A DNA stretch of 64,000 nt from Bacteroides sp. 224 (GTDB taxonomy: Bacteria; Bacteroidota; Bacteroidia; Bacteroidales; Bacteroidaceae): positions 5,429 through 69,428 of the forward strand of contig NZ_QVMK01000002.1 in the NCBI RefSeq assembly GCF_010500995.1. Direction: 5' to 3'. Positions 35,417-44,158 of the stretch are shown one piece after another (positions within the stretch are counted from its first letter, which is position 1; each line of letters opens with the position of its first letter). Below the pieces are notes generated by a model. That model had not been told where the DNA came from, did no database searches, and worked only from the letters and a program-made list of their open reading frames with translations. Both the position numbers and the translations under genes were made by a program.

Positions 35417-35893
35417 TTAATATATGCGATTATGATATTTATTTTGAAATTTATGTGTGTAATCTACCAATTTGCCACTTTCATCTACTAAGTAAAATCT
35501 TTGGTTTGTGTTTTTGTCACTTAATGGACCACGACCTTCAATGTATGACCCGATTTTTATGTAATCAAAATTAGAAATATTGATTTTAGATGAGATTTTG
35601 TCTCGTCCAGAATACCATGCCGATTTTAAGTTTAATGATTTTATTACACTTGATAAATAATCAACATACTCAGGATTTGAATCCCCACCCATTATTGATA
35701 CACATGTTATTCCATTGTTTTTTTTGATAAGTTTCAACAAGGAGTTTTCAGTTAGGCATTCACCTATATCATGCCATAAATATAAGGAATGGCACCCCCG
35801 ACAATGACAGGGGCACCCACTTATATTGATTGCAAGAGTGATTTCGTCTGGTATTTCAGAAAAAACCACTTTTGTATCAACAAACTTTAGCAT
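35417..35893 (-). CDS. nrdG: Anaerobic ribonucleotide reductase activating protein
   Basis: The 158-residue protein has the radical-SAM cluster CPCHCRGCH (CxxxCxxC within it, about residues 28-35) and a GGDSN segment for SAM binding. It installs the glycyl radical in NrdD using S-adenosylmethionine. Its start overlaps the NrdD stop by one base. Presence of the anaerobic type suits a strictly anaerobic host. Confidence 0.92.
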   Translation of the reverse strand: MLKFVDTKVVFSEIPDEITLAINISGCPCHCRGCHSLYLWHDIGECLTENSLLKLIKKNNGITCVSIMGGDSNPEYVDYLSSVIKSLNLKSAWYSGRDKISSKINISNFDYIKIGSYIEGRGPLSDKNTNQRFYLVDESGKLVDYTHKFQNKYHNRIY

Positions 35894-38055
35894 TATTCAA
35901 TAATTTGTGAATAGACACGTTTTCCGGCCTCGACTCTGCGACCTTTGCTGAAGTTGGAAATAGGTCTCAAGTAACCAATAATTCGTGTCCACCAGGTAAT
36001 CCTATCGCTTCCGCATTGAGGGCATTGAGAGAGCTTGTGTTTCGATATATGGCCGCATTCAGCACATTGAGAGTTTGGAATATTGAATGTGAAATAGTTT
36101 GTTCCTTCTTTTACCGCATATTCAATCAACAACCGATACTGTTCTTGACTGAGGTGTTCTTCCAGGTTGCAGTGTAAAGCAACGCCTCCATCCAATGACT
36201 CAACATATTTCTTGCCATGAAGCCTGAATTTTTCGAGAACTGACACAGATTCATCGTCTGGTTTGTAGAAATAACTGTTGTAACAGTTTCTATCTTCAGG
36301 AATCCAATATCCATCTTCCTTATCCCATTGATAATTCTTGATAGCGAGACTTTCTGCTGGTACAAATTCGCAATTAAATTTCAGATGATGTTTACTTTTG
36401 ATGTCTTCATGTAACCTGTTTTGTTCTCCAATGGTTGAAGTTATTAGATTGCAAAAATCCTGATAGCGTTTATTGTCATTGATTTTGATGCCAATAAATT
36501 CAGCAGCTTCATTTAGTCCATTGATGCCAATAGTCAGAAATTGTTGGTTTAAAGAAATATAACCTTCTGAATAAACGGGCATCATTTTATTGTCATATAA
36601 ATCCCAAAGCAATTCGTTGTATGCAGTGTGGTATTTATATACTCGATCCAATATGTCAGACAGGTAGCGCTTTAAATCGTTAGGATCATATTCTCCATCA
36701 ACTTTATTATTTAAACGCATGAAGTCTTGAATGATTCGGTTTAGATTGAGTGTAATAACAGACTTGCTTCCAGTTGCAACTCCTGTAAGGCCACTGGTAA
36801 AACTAAATTCGTTCTTTTCAAGTTTGTTTTTTAACCGGCAGCAACTGCTTAGTGAGTCAGCATTATCGGAGATATATGTAAAAAATGAATGTCCTGCTGC
36901 ATACATTTCAGCAACAAATTCTTTATAATCTTTATCGATAATATCATTTCCATCAGACAACATGGCAACAGTCTCCACTGGAAACGTAAGAAGGCACTTT
37001 TGTCTTTCTGCATTAAACCAACGCATAAATTTCTTCTGGAGGTAATCTACCGCTTCCCAACTCGGCTTTGTTCCATCCGGATATACAAAATCCGAAAACA
37101 AAGCCTCCCAGTAATTTTTATCATAATAGCTGATATTTGTAAATGGAGACTGATAACTCCTGTTTCCTGCCGGTTGATTAATTGTGTAAACAATGTTCTG
37201 GAAGGCTTGCTCAATCGTGTCAGAAATTGTTTTGTGCTTTATTTTAGAATGTTGAACGATGTCATAATCATTCATATAAAAGAATTCACCCCATTCTTTT
37301 ATGCAATAATAAGCAATCACGTTGAAAAACTCCCCAAAAGCAACAGCTCCCTGAAATTGAGATGATAATAAGAATGCAAGATTACCGAATTGCCCGGTGA
37401 ACGAATCCAGATTTTGAGGAGCTTTCGTTCCCAAACGATCTAAAGTGGCTGTTCCTCGTTGCATGAACGGATATAGATTTACAGCTACACAATATGGCTT
37501 AATAGCCGGTGCAGAACCCTCATCATGTTTATAAATAGTTTTTGAATTCAAGTCCTTAATATAATCGGGCGCACTAACACCATACAGCTCTTTCAGCTTC
37601 TTCACAATACGATACCGGCTAACGTCAGTATTAAATGTTTTGTATAATTCGGCTTCCAACGTAGCAACATTTTTATTCTGAATATTGGCATTTCCATCTA
37701 TTTCAGAAGACGTGGCAGCATTTTCATTACTTGTGCTATATTTTTCAATGTAATCGGCCCGGTCTTTGATTAATCGCAGTTCTTTATGTTTTTCGCGATA
37801 TACCGCAAACACTATAGCGGTTTTAGAGCATTTAAGCCCAATCAAGGCATTTTGAATAATGTCTTGAATTTCTTCAACGCACAGTTTTTTTTTAGAATTC
37901 TCCAGAAGCCCACACACCACTTCTGTTACTGTTTTCGCTGACTTTTCGCAAAAATTCAAATCACTATGTGAAGCCATGAATGCCTTTTTTACAGCATTAT
38001 ATACTTTAGCTTCATTAAAACTTTCTATTGTTCCGTCTCTTTTGATTACTTGCAT
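35893..38055 (-). CDS. nrdD: Anaerobic ribonucleoside-triphosphate reductase
   Basis: The 720-residue protein has an N-terminal ATP cone (MQVIKRDGTIESFNEAKV), the class III core, a four-Cys zinc site (CAECGH and CPQCGS) and the glycyl-radical motif RIIGYLRP with Gly694 close to the C-terminus. It reduces NTPs to dNTPs without oxygen. With NrdG and the ThyX-like enzyme it forms a phage nucleotide-supply unit. It overlaps the upstream thyX-like gene by 10 bp. Confidence 0.94.
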   Translation of the reverse strand: MQVIKRDGTIESFNEAKVYNAVKKAFMASHSDLNFCEKSAKTVTEVVCGLLENSKKKLCVEEIQDIIQNALIGLKCSKTAIVFAVYREKHKELRLIKDRADYIEKYSTSNENAATSSEIDGNANIQNKNVATLEAELYKTFNTDVSRYRIVKKLKELYGVSAPDYIKDLNSKTIYKHDEGSAPAIKPYCVAVNLYPFMQRGTATLDRLGTKAPQNLDSFTGQFGNLAFLLSSQFQGAVAFGEFFNVIAYYCIKEWGEFFYMNDYDIVQHSKIKHKTISDTIEQAFQNIVYTINQPAGNRSYQSPFTNISYYDKNYWEALFSDFVYPDGTKPSWEAVDYLQKKFMRWFNAERQKCLLTFPVETVAMLSDGNDIIDKDYKEFVAEMYAAGHSFFTYISDNADSLSSCCRLKNKLEKNEFSFTSGLTGVATGSKSVITLNLNRIIQDFMRLNNKVDGEYDPNDLKRYLSDILDRVYKYHTAYNELLWDLYDNKMMPVYSEGYISLNQQFLTIGINGLNEAAEFIGIKINDNKRYQDFCNLITSTIGEQNRLHEDIKSKHHLKFNCEFVPAESLAIKNYQWDKEDGYWIPEDRNCYNSYFYKPDDESVSVLEKFRLHGKKYVESLDGGVALHCNLEEHLSQEQYRLLIEYAVKEGTNYFTFNIPNSQCAECGHISKHKLSQCPQCGSDRITWWTRIIGYLRPISNFSKGRRVEAGKRVYSQIIE

Positions 38056-38747
38056 AACCCTTGTTGTTTTTCAGAAAAGTTAGTAAGATACTGTTCTAAT
38101 TCAATTTTAAATGCTGGTGTATTGTTGAATCCACAGCAAGTTGATTCTCCGCAGATTCCTCCGCGATAAACACATTTTCGTACCATCACAGAAGATAGTG
38201 CTGGATCGACAAGTTCAATTTGTTTTTTGATTTCTTGGAAAACCAGAACAGTTTCCTTATGCGCTTGAAGGCAAAGGCGCAACTTGGCCATATCTATTAA
38301 TGATTGTGCATTAACAAATAATCCAAGATTTACTGGAGTGTAACGGTCAGAGTTCTCCTTTAGCCATTCCAACTCTTGAATTGAGTCTTCCAACGCTTCT
38401 TCCAATCCGTCATTGTATCCATTTTGGTGCATATTCAAATGAAGACTTAACTTTTCTACGACAGAAGACACCTTCGCAATAAGCCCGGGGTTTCCACCTT
38501 TTCTATCGTCTCTGCATGTTAACTGGAAGGGCACAGAGCCGACGTGATGCCTCAAAAGATGAGTTGCAATAAATAATGGAATGTTTTTGGCCGTGATCCA
38601 GAATAGTTGAGTTCTGGCTGGAGAGTGCTCCGATTTGTAAATGCTTAATAATTGTTGTCGGCTTTTACCGAGGAAAGTCATCTCACACGCCTCTTGCATG
38701 AGAGATTCGTCCGTTACCTTGCGGACGGATACAACAAAATCTTTCAT
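38046..38747 (-). CDS. ThyX-like flavin-dependent thymidylate synthase, divergent
   Basis: I take ATG 38747 (MKDFVVSVRKV); the frame upstream overlaps the promoter. The 233-residue protein has ThyX-like order: SEHSPARTQLFWI, the nucleotide-binding HLLRHHVGSVPFQLTCRDDR, NAQSLIDMAKLRLCLQAH and a Cys-rich C-terminus (GGICGESTCCGF). The consensus RHRx7S is altered: RHH and no Ser at the expected place. It should make dTMP from dUMP with FAD and folate, if the changed motif still works. It heads the thyX-nrdD-nrdG transcript. Confidence 0.75.
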   Translation of the reverse strand: MKDFVVSVRKVTDESLMQEACEMTFLGKSRQQLLSIYKSEHSPARTQLFWITAKNIPLFIATHLLRHHVGSVPFQLTCRDDRKGGNPGLIAKVSSVVEKLSLHLNMHQNGYNDGLEEALEDSIQELEWLKENSDRYTPVNLGLFVNAQSLIDMAKLRLCLQAHKETVLVFQEIKKQIELVDPALSSVMVRKCVYRGGICGESTCCGFNNTPAFKIELEQYLTNFSEKQQGLCK

Positions 38748-38803
38748 TAAAAATAACTGAATGAAATAAATAAGGGGATTCTGGAGTATTTCAATTGAGA
38801 TGA

Positions 38804-38834
38804 CAAAGGTAATAATTCTATTTAAGAAGAAAAG
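38804..38834 (-). promoter_or_regulatory. Promoter of the thyX-nrdD-nrdG unit
   Basis: On the minus strand TACCTTTG (38804-38811) is a perfect -7 element; 19 bases upstream is CTTT (38831-38834) in place of TTTG, so the -33 element is imperfect. It is 57 bp ahead of the chosen thyX start. Confidence 0.65.
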
Positions 38835-38886
38835 AAAAATAAAGGGAATATATTTATACCCCCTTATTCGAATCATGGATAACAGA

Positions 38887-39312
38887 TTAATTGTCAACCA
38901 TCCTTTTGCGCATTTTTATGTAGTAGAGTTCAATACTTGCATTTGTTTTTACTGGCCTGCCAGCATACAAACCGTATTTTCTGTATTTAATCAAACACCG
39001 TCTGAATTTCGGTTTCTGAAACAGAGGATTGTTTGATGCGTATCCAATAGCCTCGATTAAATCTGCTGATGGAGCGAATGAAGCTCCATTAGCGTCAATA
39101 ATAAGTTTGTATTCCAACGGAGCTTCATGTTTTAAATAATGTCCAATCCGAGTTTCATCAAACGTCCTCTTTATCCTCTTTCTTCCGGGTCTTTTTCTTT
39201 TTACTTTCGATTTGCTCACCCCCTTCGGTAAGCTCTTCTGCTCTGGATTCTTCTTTGAGTCGTTCATCTTCTTTGTGATTTCTTTCTCGTTTTCTAACAG
39301 CTTCTTCTTCAT
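38887..39312 (-). CDS. Hypothetical basic protein, 141 aa
   Basis: The N-terminal half is highly basic and low-complexity (KSKVKRKRPGRKRIKRT); the C-terminal half looks like a compact domain (TRIGHYLKHEAPLEYKLI, later FRRCLIKYRKYGLYAGRPV). No family is recognised. Its first half overlaps a 66-residue frame (39158-39358) with a similarly charged product. The part after residue 50 is outside that overlap and is most likely real. Confidence 0.6.
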   Translation of the reverse strand: MKKKLLENEKEITKKMNDSKKNPEQKSLPKGVSKSKVKRKRPGRKRIKRTFDETRIGHYLKHEAPLEYKLIIDANGASFAPSADLIEAIGYASNNPLFQKPKFRRCLIKYRKYGLYAGRPVKTNASIELYYIKMRKRMVDN

Positions 39313-39358
39313 TCTGAGCCATTGCTTTCGAGTCTTTTACAAAATTGTGAATCTTCAT
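39158..39358 (-). CDS. Hypothetical charged protein, 66 aa, overlapping frame
   Basis: Starts one base from the stop of the upstream fibre gene (39358), as expected for a coupled start, and is very rich in Glu and Lys, ending KKKKTRKKEDKEDV. It overlaps the 141-residue frame by 155 bp. Either both frames are used, or ribosomes pass from this frame into the other by a +1 shift in the A-rich region near 39190, or one frame is a shadow. I cannot decide. Confidence 0.4.
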   Translation of the reverse strand: MKIHNFVKDSKAMAQNEEEAVRKRERNHKEDERLKEESRAEELTEGGEQIESKKKKTRKKEDKEDV

Positions 39359-41124
39359 TATACCATATATGTTATTGAGAATGGGATTCTTACACCATGA
39401 TTATTGCAATAATCAACGATGCAGTTTCTACTATTAGCGTCAATATGGCAACGCCATTGTCCGGAATAGGACGACACAACTGTGCTAAAGGCGACAGCGT
39501 AAGTAGGTGGGTCAATTGTATTTGGGATTATGAATAATGTATTTGAATGAATAGTGGTAACGTAACCTTGAATGGAGACAATATTACCTATTTGTCGTAC
39601 ATATAAATCACTGGTTATTTTCACCCAGCCAGAATCTTTCATTTTCGGCTGGAAGTCTCCACCGTAAGTAGCTCCAATATTAGAACATATCTTTTTCTTT
39701 GCATCTTCCGTTGAAGCCATGTCAGATAGTAACTTAGACAATTCAGGAACTTTCTTTATAACATCATCCATCGAGACAGCATCAATTTGCGAACGCAAAG
39801 TGGATTTTAATACAGTTGTTGAGATAAACTGAGAGAAGCCGCCATTAATTGCAGCAAACCTCTTATCTGCATCTGTTGTTGAGTAAACGCCATCAGCCTT
39901 AGCGTATTTCTTAAACTCTAATGAGACATCGTTTTTTAGAGCATATTTATCAGAAAGCTTAGCGCCATTCTCCATAATGACCGGACCTAAATTAACAGCC
40001 TCCAGTCCTTTGATAGATATATTTGCTAATGAATTATATATTTCAAATATTTTATCGGTTGTTGAGTTGTAGCCAATATATGCAACTTGACTGGAAGAAG
40101 AATCCACCCAAGAAACAATTTTTTGAAGGGAATTATTTGACTTTGCAAAAGAACTTTTCAGAATAAGCCCGGCTGCTTGGGAACCTGAAATATTTAATTG
40201 CCCATTCAAAGTTGCCAATGAGGTTTTACCATCAATTCCTAAAATAACCCCACTTTTTCCATTTCCAATGTATGTATTACGGTAATATTGGTTTCCACCA
40301 TTGTAGCCCAGATAATTGACATACAATGATCCGGAATCAGTTGGCACACCATCGTTATATAAGTTATTGCCAGTGTTTTTTATGTTTCCAAATTTTCCAG
40401 AATCAGATGCTATCGGTTTTTTAAAGCTAACAAGTTGACCATTAGCTGAGAATATTGCGTTGTTGTTGATGCTAAAAAGAAAGCCATTATCGTTAGATAA
40501 CGCAATTTTGTAAACAGGACCATTGCTGATCTGGGATTGAATTATAAGATTTGTGCCCTCATAAAATATTTGCCCAACTGAATTTCCTGACTTTACAATA
40601 GCCCTATCCTCGGTTTGTATCGTTCCTTTAGAATTTACTTTATTCAAAAAGTTAACGATTCCCTTTACATCTTGTGTACCCGCTGAAGGGTCTAAGACTA
40701 AAGCGTATTTCCCAAAGAGAGCATCTTTCATTTGTTTTCCACCGGATGCCGATATTGAAATATATTGCGGGATTGCTCCGGTCAAAGGATCAAGAACAGT
40801 CGGCACACTCTTACCGATAGCGCATCCATAAATATTACGCCCTACTTTGTCTGTTCCACTTGCATAGGCCACACTTTCAGTTTTATTCGATTCATAAATA
40901 TATTGTGGCCAGGTACAACCAGTAGCACCTTGGAAGTAGCGTAATTTGCCATTTATATAGATATAGCCATCACTTATTGTTGTGCCGGATACTTTACATC
41001 CATTTACGATGAAATTGTCACAGCCATCAAAAATAGAAGAGAATGCTAATGCAAGATTTTGAAGGTTCAGAACATCATCAACGTATGTGTATCGCCCTCC
41101 TGTTTGAGCAGCAAATTCTTTCAT
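39358..41124 (-). CDS. Tail fibre-like structural protein, 588 aa
   Basis: The protein has an N-terminal adaptor-like part, a long repetitive central part rich in Gly, Ser and Asn with beta-solenoid character (GKSGVILGIDGKTSLATLNG), a helical linker (KFKKYAKADGVYSTTDADKRF) as in trimeric fibres, and a C-terminal beta-rich domain (SGWVKITSDLYVRQIGNIVSI) as in fibre tips. It is the last of the tail genes on the minus block. Confidence 0.7.
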   Translation of the reverse strand: MKEFAAQTGGRYTYVDDVLNLQNLALAFSSIFDGCDNFIVNGCKVSGTTISDGYIYINGKLRYFQGATGCTWPQYIYESNKTESVAYASGTDKVGRNIYGCAIGKSVPTVLDPLTGAIPQYISISASGGKQMKDALFGKYALVLDPSAGTQDVKGIVNFLNKVNSKGTIQTEDRAIVKSGNSVGQIFYEGTNLIIQSQISNGPVYKIALSNDNGFLFSINNNAIFSANGQLVSFKKPIASDSGKFGNIKNTGNNLYNDGVPTDSGSLYVNYLGYNGGNQYYRNTYIGNGKSGVILGIDGKTSLATLNGQLNISGSQAAGLILKSSFAKSNNSLQKIVSWVDSSSSQVAYIGYNSTTDKIFEIYNSLANISIKGLEAVNLGPVIMENGAKLSDKYALKNDVSLEFKKYAKADGVYSTTDADKRFAAINGGFSQFISTTVLKSTLRSQIDAVSMDDVIKKVPELSKLLSDMASTEDAKKKICSNIGATYGGDFQPKMKDSGWVKITSDLYVRQIGNIVSIQGYVTTIHSNTLFIIPNTIDPPTYAVAFSTVVSSYSGQWRCHIDANSRNCIVDYCNNHGVRIPFSITYMV

Positions 41125-41126
41125 TA

Positions 41127-41657
41127 TTACGAATTAAATTTTATCTTAAAAGTTTTACCAGAGATTTTGTATTTGTCAACATAATAAGTGACCATGGCGA
41201 TATAGGCCTCTTTTGAAATCAATCTTGTATCTATTTCTGGGGAATAAACATAAAAACTGCATTCGTTTTCATCGGTTAATTCACCATTATAGTTGAGTGG
41301 GGTTGAATTCTTCTTGCCTTCTGACTCATATTTGAACAGTAAATTATCTACTTTAATAATGTCAGCAGCTTCCGAATATATAGGCACCCCAACCCTTTTT
41401 CCATTTTTAACGAAAACATGTTGGGTTTTGTCTTTAAAATAAACATCAAATTTTCGATTTAAAAACCACTCCAGCTTAATTATTTGCGAGGTCATAGTTG
41501 CCTCTATTTTAGTTTCCTTGGCCCATTTTGCAAACTCATCATTTATGATCTGTAATGGTTTCATTAAAGCTTGCAAATATAAAATCAGCTTCCTTCCTGA
41601 TAGGTAATGGGCAGAAAGTTGATTTATAGTTTTATCAAAATTTATACTGTACCTCAT
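41127..41657 (-). CDS. Hypothetical tail/baseplate protein, 176 aa
   Basis: No family is recognised. The product is mixed alpha/beta with a helical N-terminal half and a beta-rich C-terminal half (VYSPEIDTRLISKEAYIAMV). It overlaps the J-like gene by 4 bp (ATGA type) and precedes a fibre gene, the position of gpI/P2-type proteins that link baseplate and fibre. That role is inferred from order only. Confidence 0.55.
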   Translation of the reverse strand: MRYSINFDKTINQLSAHYLSGRKLILYLQALMKPLQIINDEFAKWAKETKIEATMTSQIIKLEWFLNRKFDVYFKDKTQHVFVKNGKRVGVPIYSEAADIIKVDNLLFKYESEGKKNSTPLNYNGELTDENECSFYVYSPEIDTRLISKEAYIAMVTYYVDKYKISGKTFKIKFNS

Positions 41658-42565
41658 CTTTCTTCAATTTTCAAAATTATAGATTCTCTCCAAGTCTGTA
41701 GTGTAGCTTCAGAACCTTCCTTAGAACTTTGTTTTATGAAACCGCTGTTTGGGGTGAACATCCTATCAACTCTTTTTTCATAAGTACCCGGATTCTTCTC
41801 ATCTTCAATGAGTAAATTGTCGTCATCATATTGAGCGACAAAAATTCCTTGATGATCGCTGGATGAATCGCTTATGTAGACATCTAATACATGATCCGCT
41901 TTTTGAATAGCATCGACAATTCTTTGCACATATACAACCCCATTAAATTCAATATTAGCTATAAAATCATTCAAAGAATTTTCTATATTTTGGTACACTT
42001 CATCTTCACTTACCGCTCCATCATAATAAACTGTTACTCTCGGGACCAAGACATCGCCATGGCGACTAACAACATTGATGCTCGTTCCGGCAAATTTAAT
42101 TTTGTCAACATAAGATCGTATTGCTAAAAGTTCATTGCCTTCTATTCGTTCGTAGGCTCCCGATTTACCTGTTGCAATTTTTAGCAACAAAAGTTTGTCA
42201 TTAAAACCTGCGGATGAATATTCAGAATAACTCACTCTTGAAATAATTCGTTTTTCCTCATTTATAACACCATAAGAAAAAGCAGTACCTTCCTCATTCA
42301 TCATCAACTCGCCGCCAGATTGATATTTCAACAAAGCATTTGCATAATAGGCCGGTGTGCCATTTATTCTGTTTTGTAATTCCTTGGCCAAGTCTATTTT
42401 AAACACATCTAAAACTGTTTCAAACACCATTATACAGGCCGAAACGACCCAAGTGAAGGCATCCAAAACAGACATTTTAGATGAATTTGTAAATTCTGTC
42501 AACTCTAAATATTGATCCCTAATTTGCTTTGATGTAGCATATATTTCAGTTAATGATCTTGCCAT
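41654..42565 (-). CDS. Baseplate J-like protein (probable)
   Basis: The 303-residue protein starts with helices (VLDAFTWVVSACIMVFETVLDVF) and a GTPAYYANALLKYQSGGEL segment, then a beta-rich middle with VDKIKFAGTSINVVSRHGDVL and a QRIVDAIQKADHVLDVYI block. This recalls gpJ/gp6-family baseplate wedge proteins of contractile tails in Bacteroidetes phages. The similarity is from pattern memory, so the call is moderate. Confidence 0.55.
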   Translation of the reverse strand: MARSLTEIYATSKQIRDQYLELTEFTNSSKMSVLDAFTWVVSACIMVFETVLDVFKIDLAKELQNRINGTPAYYANALLKYQSGGELMMNEEGTAFSYGVINEEKRIISRVSYSEYSSAGFNDKLLLLKIATGKSGAYERIEGNELLAIRSYVDKIKFAGTSINVVSRHGDVLVPRVTVYYDGAVSEDEVYQNIENSLNDFIANIEFNGVVYVQRIVDAIQKADHVLDVYISDSSSDHQGIFVAQYDDDNLLIEDEKNPGTYEKRVDRMFTPNSGFIKQSSKEGSEATLQTWRESIILKIEER

Positions 42566-43440
42566 TATTCTTTTGTATAAATATCTCCGTTAATAATAAA
42601 TTTCCATTTACCAGCGTCATTCCAACTTGGTTCGTTGATAATTGTTTGTATGGCTTGCATTCCCTTTTCTGTTGGTGTTGTATTCAAGAGAACAACACAA
42701 TTACGTCTATTGCCATAATTAGTTGCTATGTATTGCAGATAATTGTCCAATACAGAAACATCGGTAAATCGAACATTCAAGAGATTCAATTCCTGAAGAC
42801 TCATATCAGATATGGGCTCTAATTCTGAAATTACCATACCTTGCAAGTTCAATATTACTGTTCCCTCAAACAAGAATAGACCTTTTAAAGAATATCCGTT
42901 TGATTTGCTTATATATTCATCAACAATCAAAGGTCTTGTTAAGAACATGTCTCCATTCAAATTAGACGCATCAAAGGTCGTAAAAGTACAATCACCATAA
43001 AATTTCAACCGCCTTGTATCAACAATGCTATCAAAATAGTGAGTTATTTCTTGTGGTTGATTTGATAGAGCAATCGTCTCTAAATCAGAATTATCCCCCC
43101 AGTCTATTTGAACATTACCTTGTCCACCAATAATGATGCTGGAGGACACTATCTTATTATCTATTCCACATACGGCAAATAAATCATAATTTGGTTTTTT
43201 AAAATAAACATGTCGCTCTCCATTTGCCGGGATATAATTGTTTTCTTTGATGCTCTTAACAATACCATCATTTATCACAAAATAGTCATGGTACTCTAAT
43301 CTCGTTCCGGTTTTTAAGTCGGTATTCATTGTGAGTGATTCGTTACTTATCAGAAGATCAAACAATCCTTCAACAGAGCCGTACAGCTCTAATGCTACAT
43401 CAAATATATTTTGATTGGGTTTTACTATATGTTGCGCCAT
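42565..43440 (-). CDS. LysM-start tail protein with leucine-rich-like repeats
   Basis: I use ATG 43440, which overlaps the previous stop (TGATG). Residues 1-50 look like a LysM/gpX-type motif (IVKPNQNIFDVALELYGSVE...), known from tail and baseplate proteins. The central part (about 110-230) reads like short leucine-rich or pentapeptide-like beta repeats (LQGMVISELEPISDMSLQEL). The rest is not recognised. Place supports a baseplate function. Confidence 0.55.
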   Translation of the reverse strand: MAQHIVKPNQNIFDVALELYGSVEGLFDLLISNESLTMNTDLKTGTRLEYHDYFVINDGIVKSIKENNYIPANGERHVYFKKPNYDLFAVCGIDNKIVSSSIIIGGQGNVQIDWGDNSDLETIALSNQPQEITHYFDSIVDTRRLKFYGDCTFTTFDASNLNGDMFLTRPLIVDEYISKSNGYSLKGLFLFEGTVILNLQGMVISELEPISDMSLQELNLLNVRFTDVSVLDNYLQYIATNYGNRRNCVVLLNTTPTEKGMQAIQTIINEPSWNDAGKWKFIINGDIYTKE

Positions 43441-44120
43441 CAATCATTATTATAGTGTTCTAATTCAAGTTGCAAGTCTTTTGACTCCAAATCAAATGCT
43501 GCATTTTTTACATTCATACCATCATCTCCAAATTCCCTCTGCAATACAGCGGATAATTCAGTGTAATGTATATTACTGTTTACCCATCGTATCAACCCAA
43601 CTCCAGTCAAAGGGTAACGATAATTATTTGTAGGCAAACATTTCAACATAAGGTTTGCATTTTGTCGTTTTGCAGGAACTATATTGACATCGCTTTCATT
43701 TCCAGAATAAATATTAGCATAACCCTTATTTAATCTTATATAAAAAACATTTTCTGAAATCAATAATAATTGAGAAGCGTATATGTTTTTCATATCACCC
43801 CCACATAGTCCTGATCTTGCCAAAAACCAATCACTTCCATCTACCGGGTTTTGAATAAAGGAACTTGTTTCATCACTAAAAATTCTTTTTATTCTAACAT
43901 AAAACTCTTTGTATTTTGGAGTGTATGGGATTGATATATATACCCCATTTTCTTTTATTGTGGCTTCTGAAATATTGCCTGGTAGTTGAATCTCTCCATA
44001 GATATACCGCTCAAGCCCTCCATTGTTGGTTATCCAATTGAAAGTTCGCAGCTTAGGGGTGTTGTGAGGGTTTATAACAATATCCCCAGTATTTATATGT
44101 ATCTCAATATCTTTACGCAT
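43440..44120 (-). CDS. Hypothetical tail protein, 226 aa
   Basis: Beta-rich soluble protein with no recognised family. It lies between the large fibre-like protein and the LysM-start protein. Its stop overlaps the next start, so the set is translated together. It may be a receptor-binding or baseplate component by place. Confidence 0.55.
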   Translation of the reverse strand: MRKDIEIHINTGDIVINPHNTPKLRTFNWITNNGGLERYIYGEIQLPGNISEATIKENGVYISIPYTPKYKEFYVRIKRIFSDETSSFIQNPVDGSDWFLARSGLCGGDMKNIYASQLLLISENVFYIRLNKGYANIYSGNESDVNIVPAKRQNANLMLKCLPTNNYRYPLTGVGLIRWVNSNIHYTELSAVLQREFGDDGMNVKNAAFDLESKDLQLELEHYNND

Positions 44121-44158
44121 CTATAATGATAATTATTCTATTTGTGATATTTTAGTAT

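Noticed and set aside
38748..38897. N-terminal extension of the ThyX-like protein (50 residues, hydrophobic)
   Set aside because: It would span the promoter at 38804-38834 and gives a membrane-like leader foreign to ThyX; ATG 38747 is the better start.
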